Shown: piece by piece, positions 7,029-14,060 of the stretch
Layout: every line of letters begins with the position of its first letter
Position numbering within the stretch: position 1 is the first letter of the stretch
Assembly (NCBI GenBank): GCA_964597315.1
Contig: CAZQXD010000091.1
Span: 1 to 14,060, forward strand
From: CAZQXD01 sp964597315
Lineage (GTDB): Bacteria; Pseudomonadota; Gammaproteobacteria; Competibacterales; Competibacteraceae
DNA: 14,060 bases
Direction: 5' to 3'
Program-made: the position numbers and the translations under genes
The notes under the pieces: generated by a model
The model's input: only the letters and a program-made list of their open reading frames with translations
Database searches by the model: none
Told to the model about the DNA's origin: nothing

Positions 7029-7055
7029 TTGGACTGCTTGGACTGCTTGGATGGA
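7029..7055. repeat. Short tandem repeat in the pntA leader
   Basis: TTGGACTGC occurs twice in tandem (7029-7037, 7038-7046), followed by a degenerate third unit TTGGATGGA (7047-7055). It lies 33-59 bases upstream of the pntA start, within the probable 5' leader. It may be a slippage product or a regulatory site. The rest of the 277-bp gap 6997-7273 shows no gene; a GAAAATTTTC palindrome lies at 7192-7201. Confidence 0.5.
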
Positions 7056-7273
7056 TTGGCGCCCAGGACTGGCTCCAGGGCCGTGGACTCACCCCCGGTT
7101 CCAATGATCCGGCATCAATGCCCCGATGCTGAAACCGGAATCTGCCCGCCCGAGATGAGGGCTATTAGTGGGGGTGTGATCTTAATAGTAGGAAAATTTT
7201 CAGCTATTCCCCTAAAAATCCTGTGCTGAAGGTGGTTCGGGGAACTTGATGGCCGCCCACGGCTTTGAAACGG

Positions 7274-7495
7274 CTACCCTACTACGGCCAGTTTGAGCAC
7301 CAGTTGCACCACGCCCCAAACCACCAGCACGAATACCGTCGTCAGCACTAGCCCGATGATGATGAAGTGGCCTGGCTTGCCGTGTTGAAAATCCCGTTCC
7401 CGGTTCTTGCTGCTCTGGACCCCCAGAAACGAGGCCAGCACGCTGGTCACAATCTGCCAAAAACTAGGCTTATGGCGTGTATCGTCTTGTTCCAT
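7274..7495 (-). CDS. DUF2970 small membrane protein
   Basis: The ATG at 7495 is chosen because GGAAG lies 6 bases upstream; an ATG eight codons further up lacks a comparable site. The 73-residue product has the DUF2970 signature: FWQIVTSVLASFLGVQSSKNRERDF (about 12-36), then HGKPGHF and one membrane helix (44-66, IIIGLVLTTVFVLVVWGVVQLVL). The conserved basic SxKNRERDF stretch probably stays in the cytoplasm. DUF2970 proteins occur in beta- and gammaproteobacteria and have no known function. The gene starts 36 bases after the aas stop with no terminator between, so it is probably cotranscribed with aas, and pntA follows 277 bases later. A link to membrane lipid metabolism is a contextual guess only. 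Confidence 0.9.
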   Translation of the reverse strand: MEQDDTRHKPSFWQIVTSVLASFLGVQSSKNRERDFQHGKPGHFIIIGLVLTTVFVLVVWGVVQLVLKLAVVG

Positions 7496-7531
7496 GGTTC
7501 GCTTCCATATCGTTGGCATCTCTGCCGGTGT

Positions 7532-9712
7532 TCAATTGTTTTCCTTGGCCAACATCCCAAGGGCGGCGTAGTCCAGTTTGCCGGAGCCTAGTAGTGGCAA
7601 GGCATTCACTACCCGCACCTGGCGGGGTACGAAAATTTCCCCCAGCCCGACCGCCTGGGCGCCCCGCACCAGATCCTTGCGATCGGCGTCCTGGCGGGTG
7701 GTGAGCAGCACAATCCGCTCACCCTTCACCGGGTCCGGCAGGCTGGCGGCGGCGTGCTGTTCTTGCGGCCAAAGCTCGGCGGCCAGCCCCTCTACCGTGG
7801 CCAGGGACACCATCTCGCCGCCGATCTTGGCAAATCGCTTGGCCCGGCCCAGGATGGTCACGTAGCCATCGGCGTCAATGGCTACGATATCCCCGGTGTC
7901 GTACCAGCCCGGCCCCTGTTCGGTGGCCGGCGGCTGTAGCTCTCCGGGACGGTCGTGGAATAAATACCCCCTCATGATATTGGCCCCCCGCACACACAGC
8001 CGCCCCCCCTGGGCTATGCCCTCCACCGGCGCCAGATAATGCTCCACCCCCGGCATCAGCCGACCCACGCTGCCGGCGCGATGATGCTTGGGGGAATTGG
8101 CCGCCAGCACCGGGCTGGCTTCAGTCACCCCGTAACCCTCGATCAGGCGGATGCCAAATTTTTCGGCCCACAGCCGACGGGTCTCCGGGCGCAGCGCCTC
8201 GCCACCGGCCACCGCCAACCGTAAATCGAAAAAATCATAGGGGTCGGCGGCCCGCCCATAACCCATCAGAAAAGTATTGGTGCCGAACATAATTGTCGCT
8301 CTCTGTTCGTAGGCCAGTTCTGGAATGACGTGGTAATGGAGGGGCGAGGGGTATAGAAATACTCGAATCCCCGCCAGTAAGGGCACCAGGGTGCAGGTGG
8401 TCAGGCCAAAGGAATGGAACAGAGGCAGGGTGCTGAGGCACTTATCCCGGGGGCTGATGTCCAGAGTGGCCTGTATCTGGGCATAGTTGGACAGCAGATT
8501 ACGGTGGCTAAGCACCACCCCCTTGGGCGCCCCTTCGGAGCCGGAGGTGAATAGTACCACGGCCGGGTCATCGGGACCCACCGGACCGGCCAGGCGCCGG
8601 TAGCTGGAACGGGGCCGCCAGGCCCGCAACAGGCCCCGCAACTTGACAGTCGGGGTGGCCAGGGGCTTGAGGTCTTCTAGATACACCACCTCCACCACCT
8701 CGGCAAGCTGGGCCAGAGTGCCCTCCAACCCAGCGGCCACGGCAAAGGCCCGGGCGGTGAGTACCTGTTCCACTTCGGCGGTGCGACAAGCGGAGATCAG
8801 GCCCGCGACGCCCACTGTGAAATTCAGCATTACCGGCACTCGGTTTTGCAAGTGCAGGGCCACAAAACCCGCCACCGCCGCCACCGAACCCGGCAGCAGC
8901 AAGCCCACATAGGCCCCGCCCCGCCGCTCCAGCAGTTGCTCCAGCACCAAGCAGCGCAACAGCAATTGCCGGTAGCTCAGGGGCTTGCGCTCCATATCCT
9001 GGACAATCACCTGGCCAGAGCCGTGTCGATCCCGGGCCTCCAGCAGGGCCTCGAACAGGCTGCGATCTGCGGGGAAGCTCTGGAACACCAGCTCCGCCAT
9101 CAGACCCTCCAGCCGGTTGCCCAGCCAGCGCCGCCGCGCCCGGCCAGATAGCCCGGTCGGCGGGTTCAGACGTTGGGGAGGATGCACGGTCAGCCGTATC
9201 CTGGGCAGCAGCTGCCGCCGCACCACGCCTCCCAGGCGGGAGAACAGGCTGTATTGGGGACCTTCCAGATGCACCGGCAGCAGCACCGCCCCGGCCCGAT
9301 CGGCAGCCACCGCTGGGCCTTCGTAGATTTTCATCAACGCCCCGGTGACGGTGATCCGCCCCTCCGGGAAGATGGCTACCCGCTCGCCGTCCTTGAGATG
9401 ATGAATCAGCAGTTTCAGGTACAAAGGATTGGTGGGGTCGATGGTGATATGCCGGGTCAGGGCGATAAAAGGCTTCACCCACCAGCGCGCCGCCATTCGG
9501 GTATTGATGACGAATACCGGAATCTCCGGCAGAAAGGCCGACATCAGCACTCCATCCAGAAACGACACATGGTTGGCCACGATCAATAGCCGCCGCTCCC
9601 CATGGGGCCAATGCTCTAGACCCTGCGTTTCCACCCTGAACACTATTTTCAATATCCCTCGCACCAGGGGTTTCAACCGCTCCACTGAAATCATGTTATC
9701 CGTCCACGCCAT
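7532..9712 (-). CDS. aas: Bifunctional 2-acylglycerophosphoethanolamine acyltransferase / acyl-ACP synthetase
   Basis: The start at 9712 (MAWTDN) is preceded by AGGA 7 bases upstream and gives 726 residues, close to E. coli Aas (719). The open frame runs on upstream into prfC on the same strand, but that part has no family character. The N-terminal PlsC-type domain has NHVSFLD (H48, D53 of the HX4D site) and FPEGR (115-119). The C-terminal AMP-binding domain has FTSGSEGAPKG (388-398), GYGVTEASPV, YDTGD, GRAKRFAKIGGE and the lysine motif GSGKLDY near the end. Aas reacylates lysophosphatidylethanolamine at the inner membrane, using acyl-ACP that it makes from free fatty acid and ATP; it recycles lipids after lipoprotein acylation. 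prfC lies 98 bases upstream. A broader LPS/acyl-CoA synthetase family label is possible but less specific. Confidence 0.9.
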   Translation of the reverse strand: MAWTDNMISVERLKPLVRGILKIVFRVETQGLEHWPHGERRLLIVANHVSFLDGVLMSAFLPEIPVFVINTRMAARWWVKPFIALTRHITIDPTNPLYLKLLIHHLKDGERVAIFPEGRITVTGALMKIYEGPAVAADRAGAVLLPVHLEGPQYSLFSRLGGVVRRQLLPRIRLTVHPPQRLNPPTGLSGRARRRWLGNRLEGLMAELVFQSFPADRSLFEALLEARDRHGSGQVIVQDMERKPLSYRQLLLRCLVLEQLLERRGGAYVGLLLPGSVAAVAGFVALHLQNRVPVMLNFTVGVAGLISACRTAEVEQVLTARAFAVAAGLEGTLAQLAEVVEVVYLEDLKPLATPTVKLRGLLRAWRPRSSYRRLAGPVGPDDPAVVLFTSGSEGAPKGVVLSHRNLLSNYAQIQATLDISPRDKCLSTLPLFHSFGLTTCTLVPLLAGIRVFLYPSPLHYHVIPELAYEQRATIMFGTNTFLMGYGRAADPYDFFDLRLAVAGGEALRPETRRLWAEKFGIRLIEGYGVTEASPVLAANSPKHHRAGSVGRLMPGVEHYLAPVEGIAQGGRLCVRGANIMRGYLFHDRPGELQPPATEQGPGWYDTGDIVAIDADGYVTILGRAKRFAKIGGEMVSLATVEGLAAELWPQEQHAAASLPDPVKGERIVLLTTRQDADRKDLVRGAQAVGLGEIFVPRQVRVVNALPLLGSGKLDYAALGMLAKENN

Positions 9713-9810
9713 GTATCCATCCTGATCCACTCCATCACCAGCGGCGCTACCCCATGGCCGCCAATTCCACGGCAGGTCCGAAAAGGATGTAGCCGGTGAT
9801 TGCCTGACGC

Positions 9811-11409
9811 CTACTGCCCGGCGCCGTGTTCCCGGGTGGCGTTGAACGCCACCTCGGGCCAGCGCTCCTGGGCCAGTTGCAGGTTGACCCGGGTGGGGGC
9901 GATATAGACCAGCTCCCCGTGATGGTCTAAGGCCAGGTTGTCGTGGTTCTTGGTTTTGAATTCCTCGAAGCGCTTGGCGTCGGCGCAACGCACCCAGCGG
10001 GCGGTGGCGACGTTCACCGCCTCGAACAGGCAGTCCACGTTGTACTCGGCCTTGAGCCGGTGGGCGGCCACGTCGAACTGCAACACTCCCACCGCTCCCA
10101 GGATCAGATCATTGCTGTTCAGGGGCCGGAATAACTGGGTAGCCCCCTCCTCGCAAAGCTGCTCCAGACCCTTGGCCAGTTGTTTCATGCGCAGGGGGTC
10201 TCTGAGCCTGGCCCGGCGGAACAGCTCCGGGGCGAAGTCGGGAATGCCGGTGAAGGCCAGTTCCTCGCCCTCCGTGAAGGTATCGCCGATGCGGATGGTG
10301 CCATGGTTGTGCAGACCGATGATATCCCCCGGATAGGCATGCTCGGCGTGTTCCCGCTCCGCAGCCATGAAGGTCAGGGCGTCCGGGATTTTGATAATCC
10401 GCCCAAGACGCAGATGACGAACCTTCATCCCTGGCTCGAAACGCCCGGAGCAAACCCTTAAAAAGGCTATCCGGTCTCTATGGGCGGGGTCCATATTGGC
10501 CTGAATCTTAAAGACAAACCCACTGAAAGCAGGCTCTTTCGGGGCCACGTCCCGGCTGTTGGTGGGCTGGGACCGGGGCGACGGCGCATGGCGGGTGAAT
10601 CCGTCCAGCATCTCCTGAACCCCGAAATTAGTGATGGCCGAGCCGAAATACACCGGGGTCAGCCGTCCCGCCTGGTAGGCGTCCGGGTCGAACTCGTGGG
10701 AAGCGCCCCGCACCAGCTCCACCTCATCGCGCAGTTCAACCGTCGCCCCGCCCAGGACTTGCTCCAGCTCCGGGTTGTCCAGACCCGAAATAATCCGGCC
10801 TTGGTTTATGCGCCCGTCCCGAGACGGCTCGTAGAGATGCACAAAATCCTCGTAGAGATGATAAACCCCCTTGAGATCGCGCCCCATGCCGATGGGCCAA
10901 GTCACTGGCGCGCAACGGATCTTGAGAATCTCCTCCACCTCGTCCATCAGTGCGATGGGGTCGCGACCCTCCCGGACCCGCTGGGTGATAAAGGTAAAAA
11001 TAGGCGTGTCCCGCAACCGGCAGACCTCCATCAGCTTGATGGTGCGCTCCTCCACGCCCTTGGCGCAGTCAATGACCATCAGGGCCGAGTCCACGGCGGT
11101 GAGGGTGCGGTAGGTGTCCTCGGAGAAATCCTCGTGGCCTGGGGTGTCCAGCAGGTTGATGACCCGGTCCTGGTAGGGAAACTGCATCACCGAAGAGGTC
11201 ACCGAAATGCCCCGTTCCTGCTCCAGCTTCATCCAATCGCTAGTGGCGTGACGGGCGGCCTTACGGCCCTTGACGGTGCCCGCCATCTGAATGGCTCCCC
11301 CGAACAGCAGCAACTTTTCGGTGAGCGTGGTCTTGCCGGCATCAGGGTGCGAGATGATGGCGAAAGTTCTTCGCTTATTGATTTCATTAATAAAATCGGC
11401 GTTTGCCAT
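9811..11409 (-). CDS. prfC: Peptide chain release factor 3, with altered G4 motif
   Basis: The 532 residues match RF3 (E. coli 529) along their whole length. RF3 is a GTPase that removes RF1/RF2 from the ribosome after termination. G1 SHPDAGKTT (20-28), G2 RGISVTSSV (66-74), G3 DTPGHEDFSEDTYRTLTAVD (88-107) and the G5-region CAPVTWPIG are intact, as are the domain II/III segments FKIQANMDP, TFMAAEREH, AYPGDIIGLHNHGTI and SNDLILGAVGVLQFDV. At the G4 position, where RF3 has NKLD(R), this protein has T142-Q143-R144-V145 followed by the normal REGRDP. G4 provides guanine specificity, so nucleotide binding may be impaired or changed; sequencing error is the main alternative. The start has only a weak AGGA 10 bases upstream. 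Tandem TTGTACAA palindromes lie in the leader. rimI is found near prfC in E. coli too. Confidence 0.95.
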   Translation of the reverse strand: MANADFINEINKRRTFAIISHPDAGKTTLTEKLLLFGGAIQMAGTVKGRKAARHATSDWMKLEQERGISVTSSVMQFPYQDRVINLLDTPGHEDFSEDTYRTLTAVDSALMVIDCAKGVEERTIKLMEVCRLRDTPIFTFITQRVREGRDPIALMDEVEEILKIRCAPVTWPIGMGRDLKGVYHLYEDFVHLYEPSRDGRINQGRIISGLDNPELEQVLGGATVELRDEVELVRGASHEFDPDAYQAGRLTPVYFGSAITNFGVQEMLDGFTRHAPSPRSQPTNSRDVAPKEPAFSGFVFKIQANMDPAHRDRIAFLRVCSGRFEPGMKVRHLRLGRIIKIPDALTFMAAEREHAEHAYPGDIIGLHNHGTIRIGDTFTEGEELAFTGIPDFAPELFRRARLRDPLRMKQLAKGLEQLCEEGATQLFRPLNSNDLILGAVGVLQFDVAAHRLKAEYNVDCLFEAVNVATARWVRCADAKRFEEFKTKNHDNLALDHHGELVYIAPTRVNLQLAQERWPEVAFNATREHGAGQ

Positions 11410-11426
11410 GTATCTACAATCCTATT

Positions 11427-11446
11427 TTGTACAACAGTTTGTACAA
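11427..11446. promoter_or_regulatory. Tandem TTGTACAA palindromes upstream of prfC, candidate operator
   Basis: The self-complementary octamer TTGTACAA occurs at 11427-11434 and 11439-11446, a 12-bp period, so that two dimers could sit on about the same face of the helix. Both copies lie 18-37 bases upstream of the prfC start. A weak minus-strand promoter may lie just beyond: TTGAAG (11480-11475) and TATATT (11455-11450), 19 bases apart. A repressor bound here would block initiation or early elongation. The binding protein is unknown. Confidence 0.4.
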
Positions 11447-11565
11447 AAAAATATAGTTAACTCTAAGCCCTGAACTTCAAGCAGTTTGACAAGGGCGCAT
11501 TGCACTGTAGTGGGTGCAAGCCGTCACTGCGCAAGAGACCGGGTTTGCTTGGCGCAGAATGTCCT

Positions 11566-12207
<642 letters not shown>

Positions 12208-12349
12208 AGCCGGTCTCCAGAAAGATCAACAGTGGCGCTAAGTGTGGACAACAAGCCTGAATTGGCGTTCGCCACCGAGAATCGTAAAAAACTTTGGCCG
12301 CAGGGCGCTTATTCCCGCCGTTCCAGTCAATCGGTTAGGGGGGCGCTGA

Positions 12350-13111
12350 CTAGCGCACCGGCTCCACCCGCCGCAAGGTCAGGATGTTGTTTCGCTGTAG
12401 CAGCTCGAACCCTTCCAGAAAACTCATGCCCAACAACACCCGCCCGCTCAGTTGGGGCAGGATCACCCCCCGCACCTGTTCGGCGACCAGACCGCCTATC
12501 TCCACCCGCTTCAGCACGGTGTCATAGCCTTGGGTCCGGCCATTGGCGGTCAGCACATCGCGTTGCGCCCCGAAGCTCAGGCCGATGCGCCGAGCCAGCC
12601 GTCCCGGCACCGCCACCGTGCTAGCCCCGGTGTCCACCAGAAACTCCACGGCCTGGCCGTTGATGGCGCCACCGTGGATATAATGGCCGGAGCCATGGCG
12701 TTGCAGCACCAGTTCCTGGGCCGGGGCCTTGGTCACGCCCGCCAGGCCGGGGTTTGGGGCCGGGGGCAGCGCCGTCTCGCGTCCCTCGCTCAGCACCAGC
12801 ACCCGAGCCGGTTGGCGCGTTCCGTCCGCGCCGGTATCGTGGAGAAGGATATAGTTATAACCGGCCAGCAGCCGCCGTAGACCTTGTTCCAGAGGGAGGT
12901 CCTCCACCTGGGCGGTGAGAGGCTTGAGGCGAGCCGCCAGCAGGGAGAACTCCACTCCGGTGACCCGGGCCAGTTCCTCCAGGGCGTGCTTCGGTTCGAC
13001 GCCGGTGAAGGTGGCGCTGAGTCGACCGTCGGCGTAGTGAACCCGGCTATCGGCGGCCGCCGTTGTAGCCAACAGCCACAGAATCGCCATCCAGCTCCGA
13101 TGGTGGTTCAC
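12350..13111 (-). CDS. Exported retropepsin-like aspartic protease with STN-like N-terminal domain
   Basis: I choose the GTG at 13111, which overlaps the rimI stop (GTGA), because it gives a good signal peptide: MNHHRSW, core MAILWLLATTAAA, cleavage before DSR. ATG 13090 is the alternative. The result is 253 residues. Residues 28-92 (LSATFTGVEPKHALEELARVTG, then DLPLEQGLRRLLAGYNYILL) resemble the short STN domain of secretins and TonB receptors. Residues 140-250 form a retropepsin domain: VEFLVDTGAS with D160-T-G, and LLGMSFL (226-232) near the end, as in the clan AA family TIGR02281. A single DTG motif means an active enzyme would have to be a homodimer. The N-terminal open frame upstream of 13111 overlaps rimI and is not coding. 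Substrate unknown; probably periplasmic. Confidence 0.85.
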   Translation of the reverse strand: MNHHRSWMAILWLLATTAAADSRVHYADGRLSATFTGVEPKHALEELARVTGVEFSLLAARLKPLTAQVEDLPLEQGLRRLLAGYNYILLHDTGADGTRQPARVLVLSEGRETALPPAPNPGLAGVTKAPAQELVLQRHGSGHYIHGGAINGQAVEFLVDTGASTVAVPGRLARRIGLSFGAQRDVLTANGRTQGYDTVLKRVEIGGLVAEQVRGVILPQLSGRVLLGMSFLEGFELLQRNNILTLRRVEPVR

Positions 13112-13572
13112 AGTTCCTTGGCCATGACCAGGGCATCCTCCCGCCGTTGTTCGTCGGGATAATACCCCCGCCGCACCCCCACCTCGCAAAATCCCATGCC
13201 CTGGTAGAGACTCAGGGCGCGGCGGTTGGAGGGGCGCACTTCCAGAAACAGGGTCCGGGCGCCGCCGTCCCGGGCCAGTTCCAGCAGATGATGCAACAGC
13301 CGCACCGCCAGCCCCCAACCCTGGACCCGGGGGGCGATACACAGGTTCAGGATATGGGCCTCGCCGGCGGCCACCGACAAAATCCCATAACCCGCAATGC
13401 GGCCGTCCAGTTCCAACAGGCGGCAGTGGTAGCCCGCCCGAATGCAATCCCCCATGACTTCCTCGGTCCAGGAAAAGCGATAGGCGCTGGTCTCGATGGC
13501 CATCACCTCCGACAGGTCCCCATGACCCATGGCTCGGAACCGTAGACCCAGGCTGTCCGGCACGGCGCTCAT
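13108..13572 (-). CDS. rimI: Ribosomal protein S18 alanine N-acetyltransferase family (GNAT)
   Basis: The 154-residue protein is a GNAT fold acetyltransferase that transfers acetyl from acetyl-CoA to the N-terminal alanine of ribosomal protein S18. The acetyl-CoA loop is R82-V-Q-G85-W-G87 after the strand AHILNLCIAP. LFLEVRPSNRRALSLYQGMGF (109-128) carries E111 and Y123, the positions of the general base and acid in E. coli RimI (E103, Y115). The end RRGYYPDEQRREDALVMAKEL is also typical. Its ATG overlaps the stop of the upstream glycosylase gene (ATGA), and its own stop overlaps the GTG of the protease gene, so the three are probably one translationally coupled operon. rimI lies near prfC in E. 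coli as well. Confidence 0.93.
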   Translation of the reverse strand: MSAVPDSLGLRFRAMGHGDLSEVMAIETSAYRFSWTEEVMGDCIRAGYHCRLLELDGRIAGYGILSVAAGEAHILNLCIAPRVQGWGLAVRLLHHLLELARDGGARTLFLEVRPSNRRALSLYQGMGFCEVGVRRGYYPDEQRREDALVMAKEL

Positions 13573-14060
13573 GGGGAAACGGACTCCAGGGTGCGACGGG
13601 CCAGTTGCAGGTCCTCCCAGGATTTGCGTTTCTCCCGGGGCGAGCGCAGCAAATAGGCGGGATGATAGGTGGCCACCAGGGGGATACCCGCCGGACCAAA
13701 GCGGTGTACCCGGCCCCGCAACTGGCCCATGGCCAAGTCGCTGTCCAGTAGCCGGTTGGTGGCGATCCGGCCCACAGCCACGATGATGCCCGGTCGCACC
13801 AGTTGGATCTGGCGAAGCAGATACGGCCAGCAGGCTTGCGCCTCCTCGGGCTGGGGGTCGCGGTTGTTGGGGGGGCGGGATTTGAGGATATTGGCGATAT
13901 ACACCTGGCTCCGGTCCAGCCCCAGGGCTTGGAGCATATGGTCTAGCAGCTTGCCGGCCTTGCCCACGAAGGGTTCTCCCAGGCGATCTTCGTCAGCCCC
14001 CGGGGCCTCGCCGATAAACATCCAGCGGGCCTGCTGGTCCCCTACCCCGAACACCGGATT
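13569..14060 (-). CDS. Uracil-DNA glycosylase, family 4 type (N-terminus beyond the right edge)
   Basis: The frame is open to the end of the window (NPVFGVGDQQARWMFIGEAPG), so the N-terminus, with the first two cluster cysteines of this family, is missing. Motif A is GEAPGADEDRLGEPFVGKAGKLLD; the late motif is ATYHPAYLLRSPREK. The enzyme excises uracil from DNA to start base-excision repair. Family 4 enzymes hold a [4Fe-4S] cluster through four cysteines, the last two within K-C-RPP-x(12)-C. Here the segment reads ILKSRPPNNRDPQPEEAQAC, so the third ligand is Ser (codon TCC) while the fourth is kept. The cluster may be weakened or absent. The gene is the first visible one of a coupled set with rimI and the protease. 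A related SPO1-polymerase-type name may be used in databases. Confidence 0.9.
   Translation of the reverse strand, partial: NPVFGVGDQQARWMFIGEAPGADEDRLGEPFVGKAGKLLDHMLQALGLDRSQVYIANILKSRPPNNRDPQPEEAQACWPYLLRQIQLVRPGIIVAVGRIATNRLLDSDLAMGQLRGRVHRFGPAGIPLVATYHPAYLLRSPREKRKSWEDLQLARRTLESVSP

Noticed and set aside
6997..7104. N-terminal extension of pntA (MEPGVSPRP...)
   Set aside because: PntA proteins begin with MxIGIPKE; the extension is a proline/serine-rich translation of the leader repeat.
9734..9800. Inverted repeat ATCACCAGC / GCCGGTGAT between prfC and aas as a terminator
   Set aside because: One mismatch, a 49-nt loop and no T run; too weak to call.
9713..9988. N-terminal extension of the aas frame into prfC
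   Set aside because: It overlaps the conserved end of prfC, shows no acyltransferase similarity, and a good ribosome binding site precedes 9712.
10480..11460. Long plus-strand frame opposite prfC
   Set aside because: It is antisense to a well-conserved gene and is a by-product of GC-rich codon use; the same holds for long frames opposite hsdR, pntB, pntA and aas.
11500..11519. TTGCAC/GTGCAA inverted repeat as an NtrC site
   Set aside because: The half-site spacing is one base too long for the NtrC consensus and no sigma-54 promoter elements (GG-N10-GC) are positioned nearby.
13112..13699. N-terminal extension of the retropepsin frame
   Set aside because: It overlaps all of rimI on the same strand in another frame, has low-complexity GC-rich composition, and the GTG at 13111 gives a clear signal peptide.

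Overview
The window looks like the junction between a mobile genomic island (about 1-3415) and a conserved chromosomal segment (about 3746-14060) of a GC-rich gammaproteobacterium. The gene set (E. coli-type two-gene pntAB, Aas-type acyltransferase/acyl-ACP synthetase, prfC, MsrA resembling the E. coli protein, rimI near prfC, DUF2970) fits Gammaproteobacteria. Genus cannot be read from the sequence.

Left part, plus strand. A type I restriction subunit (hsdR, 5' end outside the window) overlaps by 4 bp a YgjP/SprT-like zinc metallopeptidase gene. After a 316-bp gap with a long imperfect inverted repeat comes an uncharacterised CxxC...CxxC zinc-ribbon protein, then a perfect 11-bp hairpin and an AT-rich stretch. 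At 3359-3415 lies the 3' half of a tRNA-Leu(CAA), from anticodon stem to encoded CCA, with no 5' half. This is the usual scar of an element integrated into the 3' end of a tRNA gene. Its orientation predicts that the intact tRNA-Leu lies to the left, beyond the window.

Just right of the tRNA fragment are two GGTACAAAGC direct repeats and a 44-codon reading frame resembling the N-terminus of a tyrosine recombinase, broken soon after. A second element that used the same tRNA site has probably decayed here. A truncated Rap1a/Tai-like exported protein gene and a REP-like palindrome follow.

Right part, all minus strand, read from the right edge. A family-4-type uracil-DNA glycosylase (cut by the edge), rimI and an exported retropepsin-like protease with an STN-like N-terminal domain are joined by 4-bp overlaps and probably form one operon. 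Then come msrA, prfC, aas with a small DUF2970 membrane protein, and the pntA-pntB transhydrogenase pair. The genes are mostly housekeeping: base-excision repair, protein acetylation, methionine sulfoxide repair, translation termination, phospholipid recycling, NADPH supply.

The most unusual signals are an RF3 whose G4 guanine-specificity motif (NKxD) reads TQRV in an otherwise well-conserved protein, a glycosylase with Ser where family 4 normally has an Fe-S cluster cysteine, tandem TTGTACAA palindromes in the prfC leader, and the layered tRNA-Leu integration scars.
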